DNA of 64,000 nucleotides from Robiginitomaculum sp. (lineage in GTDB: Bacteria > Pseudomonadota > Alphaproteobacteria > Caulobacterales > Maricaulaceae): the NCBI GenBank assembly GCA_030949705.1, contig JAUZSF010000025.1:62001-126000 (forward strand), written 5' to 3'. The notes under the pieces were generated by a model. The model had not been told where the DNA came from. It worked only from the letters and a program-made list of their open reading frames with translations, and made no database searches. The position numbers were made by a program, and so were the translations under genes. Position 1 is the first letter of the stretch. Every line of letters starts with the position of its first letter. Positions 7,300 through 19,047 of this stretch are shown in pieces.

Positions 7300-7524
7300 C
7301 GTATAGTATGCAGTTCACCACCCTGTCCGAGACCGTAGGGGCCAGTTTTCTGGCTTAAACCTTCCCTGCGCAGACAGAGTGAGAGAGGTTTTCGCTTTCG
7401 CAAGAAGGCGGCCACCGTTCGAGCCCTGGGACAGGCAGTCTTGCGCCATCGGGTGCGCGGCGACTTGCCGTGAAACTGGTGACGCTTAACTGAGCAGCTT
7501 TGCTGCTCGAAACGGGAGACCGCA
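7300..7524 (+). ncRNA. Ribosomal protein L10 leader
   Basis: The rplA-rplJ gap contains GTCCGAGACCGTAGGGGCC and CTTAAACCTTCCCTGCGCAGAC (about 7325-7377), the signature of the L10 leader found upstream of rplJ in alphaproteobacteria. L10(L12)4 binds this RNA and represses translation of rplJL. Further pairings (CAGCTTTGCTGCTC near 7495) lie next to the GGGAGA ribosome site. The exact 5' end is not determined; a promoter in this gap is likely but not clear. Confidence 0.7.
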
Positions 7525-8037
7525 ATGGAAAAAGCTCAAAAGAGCGAAATGGTCGGCAAGCTGGAAAGCATGTTCGACGAAGCCGGGGTGGTGGTCGTTA
7601 CTCACTATTCCGGTCTTACTGTTGCGGAACTGACACAATTGCGTACCCAGCTTCGTGAAGTTGGCGCGCAATTTAAAGTCGTCAAGAATCGTCTGGTCAA
7701 GCGCGCTCTGGCGGGCACATCAGGCGAAGCGGCATCCGATATGTTTGCCGGTCCTGTAGGTATTGCCTACTCAGCGGATCCAGTTGCAGCCCCCAAGGCC
7801 GCCGTGGATTTTGCCAAGAAGAATGACAAGCTCGTTCTGATTGGTGGCTGGATGGGTGAGCAGGTGCTTGACGATGCAGGTGTGAAGTCTCTGGCGTCCT
7901 TGCCGTCGCTGGATCTACTTCGTGGCAAGCTTATTGGTCTTGTGCAAGCCCCCGCAACGAAAGTTGCTGGTGTTGTTCAGGCCCCGGCTGGCCAGCTTGC
8001 ACGGGTTCTCAAGGCGTATGCCGACAAAGCCGCTTAA
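7525..8037 (+). CDS. rplJ: 50S ribosomal protein L10
   Basis: A 170-residue stalk protein that anchors L7/L12 dimers to 23S rRNA. It has the conserved VVVTHYSGLTVAELTQLR segment (residues 22-39), FKVVKNRLVKRAL (about 50-62) and a C-terminal helix (ARVLKAYADKAA) that binds L7/L12. Regulated by the leader just upstream. The downstream gene is rplL. Confidence 0.96.
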   Translation: MEKAQKSEMVGKLESMFDEAGVVVVTHYSGLTVAELTQLRTQLREVGAQFKVVKNRLVKRALAGTSGEAASDMFAGPVGIAYSADPVAAPKAAVDFAKKNDKLVLIGGWMGEQVLDDAGVKSLASLPSLDLLRGKLIGLVQAPATKVAGVVQAPAGQLARVLKAYADKAA

Positions 8038-8094
8038 GTGTCATTCTGTACAAACTAAACCAACCATTTTTTGCGAATGCAAAAGGAAAGTAAA

Positions 8095-8469
8095 ATGTCT
8101 AAACTCGAAAAAATCGCAGATGAACTCTCTGCGTTGACTGTTATGGAAGCCGCTGAACTGGCGACCCTACTTGAAGACAAATGGGGCGTCTCTGCGGCTG
8201 CTCCTGTCGCAGTTGCGGCTGCGGCTGGTGGCGGCGATGCCGGTTCTTCTGAAGAGAAGACCGAATTTGACGTCATCATGACCTCCTTTGGTGAAAAGAA
8301 AATCAACGTCATCAAAGAAGTTCGTGGCATTACCGGTCTCGGCCTCAAAGAAGCCAAGGAACTCGTCGAAGCAGCTCCCAAAGCTGTTAAAGAAGGCGTT
8401 TCCAAGGACGAAGCCGAAGAAATCAAAGGCAAGCTTGAAGCCGCCGGTGCAACCGTCGAAGTCAAGTAA
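8095..8469 (+). CDS. rplL: 50S ribosomal protein L7/L12
   Basis: A 124-residue factor-binding stalk protein. It has the N-terminal dimerisation helices ([22 protein letters not shown]), an alanine-rich hinge (residues 35-50) and the C-terminal domain with [20 protein letters not shown], which contacts EF-Tu and EF-G. The ATG at 8095 is chosen over one at 8071 because AAAGGAAAG lies directly before it and the N-terminus then matches the family. Confidence 0.96.
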   Translation: MSKLEKIADELSALTVMEAAELATLLEDKWGVSAAAPVAVAAAAGGGDAGSSEEKTEFDVIMTSFGEKKINVIKEVRGITGLGLKEAKELVEAAPKAVKEGVSKDEAEEIKGKLEAAGATVEVK

Positions 8470-8661
8470 GTCTATTGGCGTACAATCCCGGCGCTCGGAG
8501 ATCATTCTCTGGCGTCGGGATCATGCGTTTCATCCATCCCTTTCTGGATGGGGCGTAAAGATACGTCTGCTGGCCCGGCCAGCACGAGAGGGAAGAATTG
8601 AAGAATGAGTGGAGGTCTCTTTGGGCCTCCCGGTGGCATTTTGGCCACGAAAGGAGACACT
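8470..8661 (+). promoter_or_regulatory. rplL-rpoB spacer with tandem hairpins
   Basis: A 192-base gap with at least three stem-loops: CCATCC/GGATGG (8534-8551), GGAGGTC/GGCCTCC (8611-8630) and GTGGC/GCCAC (8633-8648), the last just before the AAAGGAGA ribosome site of rpoB. In E. coli this spacer holds a partial terminator and an RNase III site that set the L12 to beta ratio; a similar job is inferred here. No tiny gene is supported. Confidence 0.5.
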
Positions 8662-11600
8662 ATGTCATTGTCTTTCACGGGCAGAAAGCGTATTCGCAAA
8701 TCGTTTGGTCGCATCCCCGAAGCGGTGCAGATGCCAAATCTGATCGAAGTGCAAAAAAAGCTCTTACGAACAATTACTCCAGCGTTATGTCCCGGCGGCA
8801 GAACGCAAGGATCAGGGGATCCAGGCTGTATTCAAATCGGTTTTTCCGATCCGCGACTTTTCAGAAAGCGCGCTTCTGGAGTATGTTTCCTATGAGTTTG
8901 AACCACCAAAATTTGACGTGGAAGAATGCCAACAGCGCGACATTACCTATGCGGCGCCGCTGAAGGTCAAACTGCGTCTGATCGTGTTTGAAACAGACGA
9001 AGAAACCAACGCCAAATCGGTCAAGGACATCAAGGAACAGGACGTCTATATGGGCGATATTCCGCTGATGACCGACAAGGGTACCTTTGTCATTAATGGT
9101 ACCGAACGCGTCATCGTCAGCCAGATGCACCGCAGCCCGGGTGTTTTCTTTGATCATGACAAAGGCAAAACCCATTCCAGCGGCAAGTTTCTCTTTGCTG
9201 CCCGGATCATCCCTTACCGGGGGTCGTGGCTGGATTTTGAATATGACGCCAAGGACATCATTCATGTGCGCATTGACCGTCGCCGCAAATTGCCGGTGAC
9301 GACGCTGCTCTATGGGCTGGGCATGGATCGTGAAGAAATTCTCTCCACGTTTTATGACCGCTATACAGTCAAGCATTCCAAAAAAGGCTGGAGCGTGCCG
9401 TTTATACCTGAACGCTGGCAGGGGGGTTAAACCTTCGCGCGATCTGGTGGATGCCAAAAGCGGTGAAGTGGTTTCACCGGCTGGCAAGAAACTGTCTGCG
9501 CGGGCTGCCAAAAAGCTGGCCGAAGACGGCTTGAAAAACCTGCTTCTTTCCGACGAGGACATGATTGGCCGCTTTGCCGCCGAAGATATTATTAATATGG
9601 ATACCGGCGAGATCTTTGCCGAAGCCGGTGACGAGCTGAGCGAAGAAGCCATTGCCGCCATGAGCGAATATGGCATCAAGAAAATCGATCTGTTGGATAT
9701 TGATGCCGCCACGGTGGGGCCATACATTCGTAACACCCTGGCCGCGGACAAGAATAACGACCATGATGAAGCGCTGGTCGATATATACCGGGTCATGCGT
9801 CCGGGCGAACCACCTACGCCGGAAACCGCACAAACCCTGTTTGACGGCCTGTTTTTTAATTCCGAACGCTATGATCTGTCCGCCGTTGGCCGGGTGAAGA
9901 TTAATATGCGTCTGGACCTGGATTGCCCTGATGATGTGCGCACCCTGCGTAAAGAGGACATTCTGGCGGTTCTGAAAACCATGGTTGATCTGCGCGATGG
10001 CCGCGGCATTGTTGATGACATCGACAATCTGGGCAATCGCCGGGTGCGCTCGGTTGGTGAGCTGATGGAAAATCAGTATCGCGTTGGCCTGCTGCGCATG
10101 GAACGCGCCATTCGCGAGCGCATGGGCAGTGTTGATCTGGAAACAGTGATGCCACACGATCTGATCAATGCCAAACCGGCCGCCGCGGCGGTGCGTGAAT
10201 TCTTTGGCTCATCCCAGCTGTCGCAATTCATGGATCAGAACAATCCGCTTTCTGAAATCACCCACAAACGCCGCGTCTCCGCGCTGGGGCCAGGCGGCCT
10301 GACCCGCGAACGGGCGGGCTTTGAAGTGCGCGACGTGCACCCGACCCATTACGGCCGTATCTGTCCGATTGAAACGCCCGAAGGGCCAAATATCGGTCTG
10401 ATCAACTCGTTGGCCACTTTTGCGCGGATCAACAAATACGGCTTTATCGAAAGTCCGTACCGCAAGGTGAAAAACGGCAAGCTGACCGAGGAAGTGGTTT
10501 ATCTCTCCGCCATGGAAGAAGCCAAATACTCGATCGCCCAGGCCAATGCCCACCTTGATGACAAGGGGGCCTTTGAGCACGAACTGGTGACCTGTCGGGT
10601 GGCTGGCGATGTGATCCTGGTGCCGCGTGAAAACGTAGATTTCATCGACGTATCACCAAAACAGGTGGTTTCGGTTGCTGCGGCGCTGATCCCATTTTTG
10701 GAAAACGACGATGCCAACCGCGCCCTGATGGGGTCGAACATGCAACGCCAGGCGGTGCCTTTGGTTGAGGCCGAAGCGCCCTTGGTCGGCACCGGTATGG
10801 AAGCCGTGGTGGCCCGCGATTCACGCGCAGCCGTGGTATCGCGCCGTAATGGTGTGGTTGAACAGGTTGATGCCCGCCGTATTGTGGTGCGTGCCACCGA
10901 CAATACCGACATGGATAAATCCGGGGTTGATATTTATAACCTGCTGAAATTCCAGCGTTCAAACCAGAACACCTGCATTAACCAGCGGCCGCTGGTCAAA
11001 GTGGGCGATGTGGTGGAAAAGGGCGATATCATCGGTGATGGTCCGTCCACCGATCTTGGTGAACTGGCACTGGGTCGCAACGTGCTCGTCGCGTTTATGC
11101 CTTGGAACGGCTATAACTACGAAGATTCGATCCTGATTTCGGAACGCATTGTGCGTGATGACGTCTTCACGTCGATTCACATTGAAGAGTTTGAAGTGGC
11201 GGCCCGTGATACCAAATTGGGGCCAGAAGAAATCACTCGCGATATTCCAAATGTCGGCGAAGAAGCCTTGCGTAATCTGGATGAAGCCGGGATCGTGGCC
11301 ATTGGTGCCCGCATCAATCCGGGCGACATTCTGGTTGGCAAGGTAACGCCCAAGGGCGAATCGCCCATGACACCGGAAGAAAAACTGCTGCGCGCCATTT
11401 TCGGTGAAAAGGCCTCTGATGTGCGTGATACCTCCCTGCGTCTGCCACCGGGCGTGGCCGGCACCGTGGTCGAAGTGCGGGTCTTTAACCGCCATGGCGT
11501 GGATAAAGACCAACGCGCCCTGACCATTGAACGCCAGGAAATTGAACGTCTGGGCCAGGACCGTGATGATGAACTGGCCATTCTGGAACGTTCTATCTTT

Positions 11601-12740
11601 GGTCGTCTGCATGACCTGCTGGTTGGCAAGATTTCGGTTTCCGGACCGAAGGGTTTTGCCAAAGGCGAAATTACCGAAGAGGCGCTGGCCGAACTGCCTA
11701 GCCGTCAGGACTGGTGGAAAATCGGTCTTGGCGATGATAAGGCCATGGCCGAAGTTGAAGCGCTCAAAAAGCAATATGACGACGCTAAAACCCGTCTGGA
11801 TGCGCGCTTTGACGACAAGGTCGACAAGCTGCAACGCGGCGACGAGTTGATGCCGGGCGTGATGAAAATGGTCAAAGTTTTTGTCGCGGTGAAGCGCAAG
11901 CTGCAGCCGGGCGATAAAATGGCCGGGCGTCACGGTAATAAGGGTGTAATTTCCAAAATCAATCCGATTGAGGACATGCCGTATCTGGAAGATGGTACGG
12001 CGGTGGATATCGTGTTGAACCCGCTGGGCGTGCCTTCGCGGATGAATGTGGGGCAGATTCTGGAAACTCATATGGGCTGGGCTTCGGCGGGGCTGGGTAA
12101 ACAGATCGCCGAAGTGTACGAAGCCTATCAGCGCTCTGGCGAGATCAAGGCTCTGCGTGACAAACTGGTCGATATCTATGGTGATGACGTCAAATTACCT
12201 CGCAAAAACGAGGAAATCGCTGAACTGGCCAGTAATCTGACCAAGGGTGTGCCCATTGCCACCCCGGTGTTTGATGGTGCCCGTGAGGACGATATTTGTG
12301 AAATGCTGACCAAAGCCGGGCTGGATACCTCGGGTCAGGTTGAGCTGTATGACGGCCGTACCGGCGAGAAGTTCTCTCGCAAAGTGACGGTTGGCTACAA
12401 ATATATCCTCAAACTGCACCACCTTGTGGATGACAAGATTCACTCACGCTCGATTGGCCCCTACAGCCTGGTTACCCAGCAACCGCTGGGTGGGAAGGCA
12501 CAGTTTGGTGGTCAGCGCTTTGGGGAAATGGAAGTGTGGGCACTCGAAGCCTATGGCGCGGCCTATACCCTGAAGGAAATGCTCACCGTCAAATCTGATG
12601 ATGTGGCCGGGCGGACCAAGGTCTATGAAGCGATTGTTCGCGGCGATGATGCTTTTGAAGCAGGCATTCCCGAAAGCTTTAACGTCCTTGTCAAGGAAAT
12701 GCGCTCGTTGGGCCTCAATGTCGAATTGAAGAACAGCTAG
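8662..12740 (+). CDS. rpoB: DNA-directed RNA polymerase beta subunit (two frame breaks)
   Basis: The beta subunit forms one side of the RNA polymerase active cleft and binds rifampicin. The rif region [32 protein letters not shown] is intact and wild type. The C-terminal [21 protein letters not shown] is complete to the stop. The frame is broken twice: an extra base after AAAAAAAG near 8761 (normal reading ..[14 protein letters not shown]) and a sixth G at 9421-9426 (normal reading [15 protein letters not shown]). Removing one base at each site gives a 1358-residue protein of normal length. An essential gene cannot carry these, so they are read as sequence errors. Start ATG at 8662 has AAAGGAGA upstream. 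Confidence 0.96.
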
Positions 12741-12752
12741 CAGATTTAAGAT

Positions 12753-12779
12753 GTGAGGTTCGCCTTCGGGCGACCTCAC
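12753..12779 (+). promoter_or_regulatory. UUCG stem-loop in the rpoB-rpoC spacer
   Basis: GTGAGGT and ACCTCAC flank an inner CGCC-TTCG-GGCG stem, giving an 11-base-pair hairpin with one bulge, between the rpoB stop and the rpoC ribosome site. No T-run, so a processing or stability element rather than a terminator. Confidence 0.5.
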
Positions 12780-12806
12780 TCTCACCGGCGAATGGAGACC
12801 GGCACT

Positions 12807-15800
12807 ATGAACCAACCCGTAAACAACGATGTGATGAACATTTTTAATCCGAATGCCGAAGCGCCCAGCTTTGATCGTATTCGTATATCGCTGGCCAGTC
12901 CGGAGAAAATCCTGTCCTGGTCCCATGGCGAGATTAAAAAGCCTGAGACGATCAATTACCGGACGTTCAAGCCAGAACGGGACGGCCTGTTTTGTGCGCG
13001 CATCTTTGGCCCCGTAAAAGATTACGAATGCCTGTGCGGCAAATACAAGCGTATGAAGTACAAGGGCATTATCTGTGAAAAATGCGGTGTCGAGGTTACC
13101 CTGCAACGGGTGCGCCGCGAACGCATGGGCCATATCGAACTGGCCGCGCCAGTAGCTCATATATGGTTCCTCAAATCCTTGCCAAGCCGCATCGGGCTGA
13201 CTCTGGATATGATGCTCAAGGATATCGAGCGGGTTCTTTATTTTGAACAATATCTGGTGCTGGAGCCGGGGCTGACGCCGCTGGAAGAGCGCCAATTGCT
13301 GACCGAGGAAGAATATCTTCAGGCCCAGGCCGATTTTGGTGAGGACAGCTTCACCGCTGGCATTGGTGCCGAGGCCATTCGCGAACTTCTGATCAATCTG
13401 GATCTGGAAGAAGAAGCCGCCAAACTGAAGGTTGATATTGCGGAGACCGGCTCGGAACTGAAGCTGAAGAAATATGTCAAACGCCTCAAATTGATCGAAA
13501 GCTTTATTGAGTCGAAAAAATCGGCCGGAATGGATGATCCTGACCGTGGTGCCGATCATTCCGCCAGAACTGCGCCCGCTGGTGCCGCTGGACGGTGGCC
13601 GCTTTGCGACTTCGGACCTGAACGATCTTTATCGCCGGGTGATCAACCGCAACAACCGCCTTAAACGCCTGATGGAACTGCGTGCACCGGATATCATTAT
13701 CCGCAATGAAAAACGCATGTTGCAGGAATCTGTTGATGCACTCTTTGACAATGGTCGTCGTGGCCGGGTGATTACCGGGGCGCATAAACGCCCGCTGAAA
13801 TCCCTTGCCGACATGCTGAAGGGCAAACAGGGCCGTTTTCGCCAGAACTTGCTGGGTAAACGCGTGGATTATTCTGGCCGTTCCGTAATCGTGGTGGGGC
13901 CGGACCTGAAATTGCACGAATGTGGCCTGCCCAAGAAAATGGCGCTGGAACTGTTCAAGCCGTTTATTTATGCGCGTCTGGATGCCAAGGGCCTGTCGGG
14001 TACTGTCAAGGCCTCGAAAAAGCTGGTGGAAAAAGAACGCCCCGAGGTCTGGGACGTGCTGGACGAAGTGATCCGCGAACACCCGGTATTGCTGAACCGG
14101 GCACCAACCTTGCACAGACTGGGGATTCAGGCATTTGAGCCAAAACTGATTGAAGGCAAGGCCATTCAACTGCACCCATTGGTGTGTGCAGCGTTTAATG
14201 CCGACTTTGACGGTGACCAAATGGCCGTTCACGTGCCGTTGTCTCTGGAAGCACAGCTCGAAGCGCGCGTGTTGATGATGTCTACCAACAACATCCTCAG
14301 TCCGTCCAATGGTCAGCCGATCATTGTGCCGTCACAGGATATTGTGCTGGGCCTTTATTACATGTCTTTGGAGGCCGACAAGCAGCCGGGTGAGGGCATG
14401 ATCTTTGCTGACATGGCCGAGATTGACTCGGCTCTGGACGCCGGTGTGATCAAGATGCATAGCAAGATCAAGGCACGCTGGGTTAGCCAGGATGCCGATG
14501 GTAATACCGTGCGCAGCATTGTGGAAACCACGCCTGGGCGTATGCGCATTGCCGATCTGTTGCCGCGCAATGCCAAAGTGCCGTTCGAGTTGACTTCGCA
14601 ATTGATGACCAAAAAGGCCATCGGTAACCTGATAGACGTGGTTTATCGCCATTGCGGCCAGAAGGCGACGGTGATTTTCTGTGACCGTCTGATGCGCCTT
14701 GGTTTCCGTGAAGCCTGTAATGCGGGTATTTCCTTTGGCAAGGATGACATGGTTATCCCCGATGCCAAGAAAACCTTGGTGGAAGAAACCCGCCAATTGG
14801 CTGCTGATTACGAGCAGCAATACTCCAATGGTCTGATTACCCGCGGCGAAAAATACAACAAGGTGATCGACGCCTGGGCCAAATGCACCGATCGTGTGGC
14901 TGATGCGATGATGGAAGCGGTATCTCAGATTAAAACCGATGTACCCAGCGAACAGAGCGTTAACTCCATCTATATGATGGCACACTCCGGGGCGCGGGGG
15001 TCCAAGAACCAGATGAAGCAATTGGCCGGTATGCGTGGCCTGATGGCCAAGCCATCGGGCGAAATCATTGAAACGCCGATTATTTCCAACTTTAAGGAAG
15101 GTCTGACGGTTCTGGAATACTTCTCCTCAACCCACGGTGCCCGTAAAGGGCTGGCCGATACGGCGTTGAAAACCGCCAACTCCGGTTACCTGACCCGTCG
15201 TCTGGTGGATGTTGCCCAGGATTGCATTGTCACCGAACAGGATTGCGGTACCAGCGCTGGTATTCAGCTCAAGGCCGTGGTGGATGCCGGTGAAGTTGTG
15301 GTTTCGCTGGGTACCCGTGTACTTGGTCGGGTCTGCGCCGAAGATGTGGTGGACCCTGCCAGTGGTGACGTGATTGCCGCCCGCGATACCTATATTGATG
15401 AAAAACTGGCCGAAGCCATTGATGAAGCCGATGTATTGTCTATCAAGGTACGCTCGCCTCTGACCTGTGAAACCACGTCGGGGATTTGTGCCACCTGTTA
15501 TGGTCGCGATCTGGCCCGGGGTATCCCGGTCAATGTTGGCGAAGCGGTTGGTGTGATTGCCGCCCAGTCCATTGGGGAGCCGGGCACGCAATTGACCATG
15601 CGGACCTTCCACATTGGGGGTACCGCCCAGGTCTCTGAGCAATCCTTTATCGAGGCCGCTCACGAAGGGAAGGTTAAATATAAAAACCGTGCCACCGTGA
15701 AAGACGCCACCGGCGCCTATGTGGTCATGAACCGGCAAATGCAGGTGGCGGTTGTGGATGCCAATGGCAAGGAACGCGAGAGCTATAAACTGCTTTATGG

Positions 15801-17025
15801 GGCGCGCCTGCCACATAATGAAGGTAAAAAGGTCAAGCGCGGCGATCGTCTGGCCGAATGGGATCCGTATACCACGCCGATCATCACCGAAGCCGGTGGG
15901 ACCATTAAATTGCTGGACGTTATTGACGGTGTCTCCGTTAAGGACGAAATGGACGAAGCCACGGGGATTTCCTCGCGGGTGATTATTGACTGGCGCTCCC
16001 ATACCCGGGGCACCGGTGTCCAGCCGACCATTGCGGTTCTGGATGATGATGGCGAACCGGTGAAATTCTCCGGCGGCCGTATTGCCAACTATATGCTGGC
16101 GGTTGGGGCCATTATCTCGGTCAATGACGGTGATGTGGTCAAACCGGGCGATGTAATTGCCCGTATCCCGACCGAAGGCGCCAAAACCCGTGATATTACC
16201 GGTGGTCTGCCACGGGTGGCCGAGCTGTTCGAAGCGCGCAAGCCCAAGGATCACGCTATCATCGCCGATATTGATGGTCGGGTGGAATATGGTCGCGATT
16301 ACAAGAACAAGCGCCGTATCTCCATTGTCCCTGAGGATGAGACCCAGGAAACCTCAACCTATCTGGTTCCCAAGGGCAAGCACTTGACCGTGCAGGATGG
16401 CGATATGATCCAGCGCGGCGAATACCTGTTGGATGGCAATCCTGCGCCGCACGATATTTTGCAGATTATGGGCGTTGAGGCGCTGGCGGAATATCTGGTG
16501 GATGAAATTCAGGAAGTGTACCGTTTGCAGGGCGTGCCGATTAATGACAAGCACATTGAAACCATTGTGCGCCAGATGCTGCAAAAGGTCGAAGTCACAG
16601 ATGGTGGAGAAACCGGCCTTCTGAAGGGCGAACAAATGGATCGTCATGACTTTGCCAAGATCCAGGAAAAAGCCGAAGCCGAAGGCAAAGCTCTGGCCAA
16701 GGCCAACCCGGTATTGCTGGGCATTACCAAGGCTAGCCTGCAAACCAAGTCATTCATTTCGGCAGCTTCATTCCAGGAAACGACGCGGGTTCTGACCCAG
16801 GCCGCTGTTGAAGGTAAAACCGACACCTTGGAAGGCCTGAAAGAAAACGTCATCGTTGGGCGTCTGATCCCGGCCGGTACAGGCAGCACGCTGCGCCATT
16901 ATCAGGAAATTGCTGATGGGCGCGACATGAAGGCCTTGGCCGAACGCGAAGCAGCCCGGGTCAGTGCCGAAGAAGCGCTGCCGGACGAAATTGCCAAGGC
17001 AGCCGATTCGGAAGGTAGTGCCTGA
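12807..17025 (+). CDS. rpoC: DNA-directed RNA polymerase beta' subunit (one frame break)
   Basis: The beta' subunit carries the catalytic magnesium site [12 protein letters not shown] (about residue 465) and two zinc sites: CxC..CxxC in residues 72-90 and [16 protein letters not shown] near residue 890. The frame breaks at the six-A run 13515-13520. With five A the reading is [16 protein letters not shown] as in other beta' proteins. The corrected length is 1405 residues. Start ATG at 12807 follows GGAGACCGGC and 66 bases separate it from rpoB. A strong terminator follows. Confidence 0.96.
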
Positions 17026-17053
17026 TCGCTCGCTTTTCTTTTGAAAACATGAA

Positions 17054-17084
17054 AAGGCCGCTGGATATCCCAGCGGCCTTTTTG
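17054..17084. terminator. Bidirectional rho-independent terminator after rpoC
   Basis: AAGGCCGCTGG pairs with CCAGCGGCCTT and is followed by TTTTTG on the plus strand; on the minus strand the hairpin is followed by TTTTC. It ends the rpoBC unit and can also end the convergent nnrS transcript, whose stop is two bases away. Confidence 0.9.
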
Positions 17085-17085
17085 T

Positions 17086-18294
17086 CTATGCCTTGCGCAG
17101 ATTGGTGGTCAGAATTTTCCAATAGGCCAAAACGAAGATGCCAAAGGCCAATACCCAGAACACCCCCGACAGGGAGTAATATAGCGGCATGTTGGTGATC
17201 GAGCCGCCAACCCGCAAAAGCGCGGCGATGGTGATGGCGACATACATCAGTGTGTTTGGCACATCGGCCTTGAGAGGCAGGCCGCTATGGCCCCGGCTGG
17301 CGCGGCTCATCACGCCTATGATCATGGTACTGAACGCACCGGCAGTAAAGGCATGAACGGCCGCACTTTGGGGTACCAGCCCTAAAAAGATGTGGGCGCT
17401 GAGCAGGCCAAAGCCGATGCCGATCCATAAATAACCCACATGCAAGACCCACAACATGGGTTCGTCCAAAACCGCCAATCCCCGCCACCGGGTCAGGCGT
17501 TCGAAATGCAACGCGCTGGCCACCAGCGTTAAGCCCCCGGCCAACAGGCTGAGTGGAAACAAGACCCAGGCGATGGCCGTCAAAACCGTCATGACCAGCG
17601 TAAAACGGTCGGTGTTGGTGACCGGGCTTGGCAATTTGTCTTCGCCGCGACGGTTCAATACATTGCGGGTAAAGCTGGGAATAATCCGGCCCCCGATCAG
17701 TGCAATCAGGGTCACCAAAACCATCACCCCCATGCGTTCGGCCAGCGTGGTATCGGCCGTTGCAGAGGCATATTGCCAGTGAAACAGTATATTCGCCGCC
17801 GCCAGCAGCGTGATAAGCGCCGCAGTTTTAAGATTGCGCCAGTTTTTTCCGGCTATGATTTCTCGCCAGATGGCGGCCCCAAGAACCACCAGGTAGGCAG
17901 AATCAATCAGGCCGGTGCCAACAGGACCCAGCACATCCGGCATCAGCATCACCACACGGCCGGCCAGCCACAATAGCGCCAGTGCACCTAAAGGAAGACC
18001 ACGTACCGGCAAGCGACTGGTCCAATTGGGTATCGCCGTCAGGATAAAACCGCCCATGGCGGCGCCGGCAAACCCAAAGATCATTTCATGGGCATGCCAA
18101 TTGGTGCTGAGCACCATGACGGGTGGTAAAATGCCCAGCCATTCCCATAACCAGAGCGTAACGGCGAACACGGCCCAGATTCCGGCCCCTAAAAAGAAGG
18201 GGCGAAAGCCTTGGGATAAAAAGGCTGGTCCAGCGTAATCCCGACGCGCGGCGATTCGCGCTGGCGGGTTCGAATCGTCTGCTTTTGGGGTCAT
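17086..18294 (-). CDS. nnrS: NnrS family multi-spanning membrane protein
   Basis: A 402-residue inner-membrane protein with about twelve hydrophobic segments, matching the NnrS family. The conserved GFRPFFLGAGIWA (about residue 30), NWHAHEMIFGFAGAAMGGF (about 65) and histidine-containing segments later on (HVGYLWIG, HAFTAGAFSTMIIGVMSRA) are typical; NnrS binds haem and copper and is linked to nitric oxide stress or denitrification in other bacteria. The ATG at 18294 is chosen over longer starts because GCAGGAGCT lies just before it and the protein then begins like its relatives. It is transcribed against the flanking rpoBC and rpsL units. No other nitrogen oxide gene is in the window, so a stress-tolerance role is more likely than full denitrification, but this is inference. 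Confidence 0.88.
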   Translation of the reverse strand: MTPKADDSNPPARIAARRDYAGPAFLSQGFRPFFLGAGIWAVFAVTLWLWEWLGILPPVMVLSTNWHAHEMIFGFAGAAMGGFILTAIPNWTSRLPVRGLPLGALALLWLAGRVVMLMPDVLGPVGTGLIDSAYLVVLGAAIWREIIAGKNWRNLKTAALITLLAAANILFHWQYASATADTTLAERMGVMVLVTLIALIGGRIIPSFTRNVLNRRGEDKLPSPVTNTDRFTLVMTVLTAIAWVLFPLSLLAGGLTLVASALHFERLTRWRGLAVLDEPMLWVLHVGYLWIGIGFGLLSAHIFLGLVPQSAAVHAFTAGAFSTMIIGVMSRASRGHSGLPLKADVPNTLMYVAITIAALLRVGGSITNMPLYYSLSGVFWVLAFGIFVLAYWKILTTNLRKA

Positions 18295-18658
18295 GGATAG
18301 CTCCTGCGCTGTGGCCCGGCTTTGGCGGCAAGATTTGGGCGCAAATTGCCGATTCGTGCAATCCGATGGCTGTGCGGCATAGTATCCTGATGATAATAAT
18401 GTGCATAGGGGGCGCATTTGCACGCATTTGCGCTCTTGACCGCACCACTTTCCGAGACTAGGTTCCGCGCTCGTTCCAAAGGCTGGCTGTAATCCTACCA
18501 GATTAGACGCTGTCCGGAACATCGAAAAATTGGGGATGTCCCCCGTGAGTGCCGCGTGCTTTTTAAGGTGCGTGGTCGTTGTTTTGCCGACAGTGCGCCC
18601 GTGTGCTGAGCGGTTGTTTTTTTTGGACGCAAGTCCGCGCAAGAAGGATTGAGGCTTT
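18295..18658. promoter_or_regulatory. Divergent intergenic region nnrS / rpsL with candidate str promoter
   Basis: A 364-base gap without a supported gene. On the plus strand TTGACC (18436-18441), a 17-base spacer and TAGGTT (18459-18464) is a modest sigma-70 candidate for the rpsL operon, leaving a leader of about 190 bases. A TTTTTTTT run (18616-18623) and AAGAAGGATTGAGG precede rpsL. I found no clear FNR/Nnr-type palindrome for nnrS. Confidence 0.4.
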
Positions 18659-19030
18659 ATGGCGACAATCAATCAGCTCGTACGCAAACCGCGTAAGCCG
18701 AAAGTAAAGCGCAACAAGGTGCCGGCCCTGATGGCCTGTCCCCAGCGCCGTGGTGTATGTACACGTGTTTATACAACCACACCTAAGAAGCCGAACTCGG
18801 CTTTGCGTAAAGTGGCCAAGGTCCGTTTGACCTCTGGGCACGAAGTGGTGAGCTATATTCCTGGCGAAGGTCATAACCTGCAAGAGCACTCTGTGGTGCT
18901 TATTCGCGGCGGCCGGGTCAAGGATTTGCCGGGTGTTCGTTATCATATTCTGCGGGGTGTCCTGGATACCCAAGGTGTTAAGGATCGTCGCCAGCGTCGT
19001 TCCAAATACGGCACCAAGCGGCCTAAATAA
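18659..19030 (+). CDS. rpsL: 30S ribosomal protein S12
   Basis: A 123-residue decoding-centre protein. It has the [19 protein letters not shown] segment containing the streptomycin-sensitivity lysine (wild type) and the [12 protein letters not shown] loop with the aspartate that is methylthiolated in other bacteria. First gene of the str operon (rpsL-rpsG-fusA-tuf); rpsG follows after 17 bases. Confidence 0.97.
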   Translation: MATINQLVRKPRKPKVKRNKVPALMACPQRRGVCTRVYTTTPKKPNSALRKVAKVRLTSGHEVVSYIPGEGHNLQEHSVVLIRGGRVKDLPGVRYHILRGVLDTQGVKDRRQRRSKYGTKRPK

Positions 19031-19047
19031 GAGAGAAGGTGGTATAA

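Noticed and set aside
10959..12071. A 370-residue antisense frame within rpoB
   Set aside because: The sense strand is a conserved essential gene; the frame is a by-product of its codon bias.
18295..18672. A longer NnrS start at 18672 giving 528 residues
   Set aside because: The extra 126 residues have no family similarity and run into the rpsL start; GCAGGAGCT before 18294 fixes the start there.
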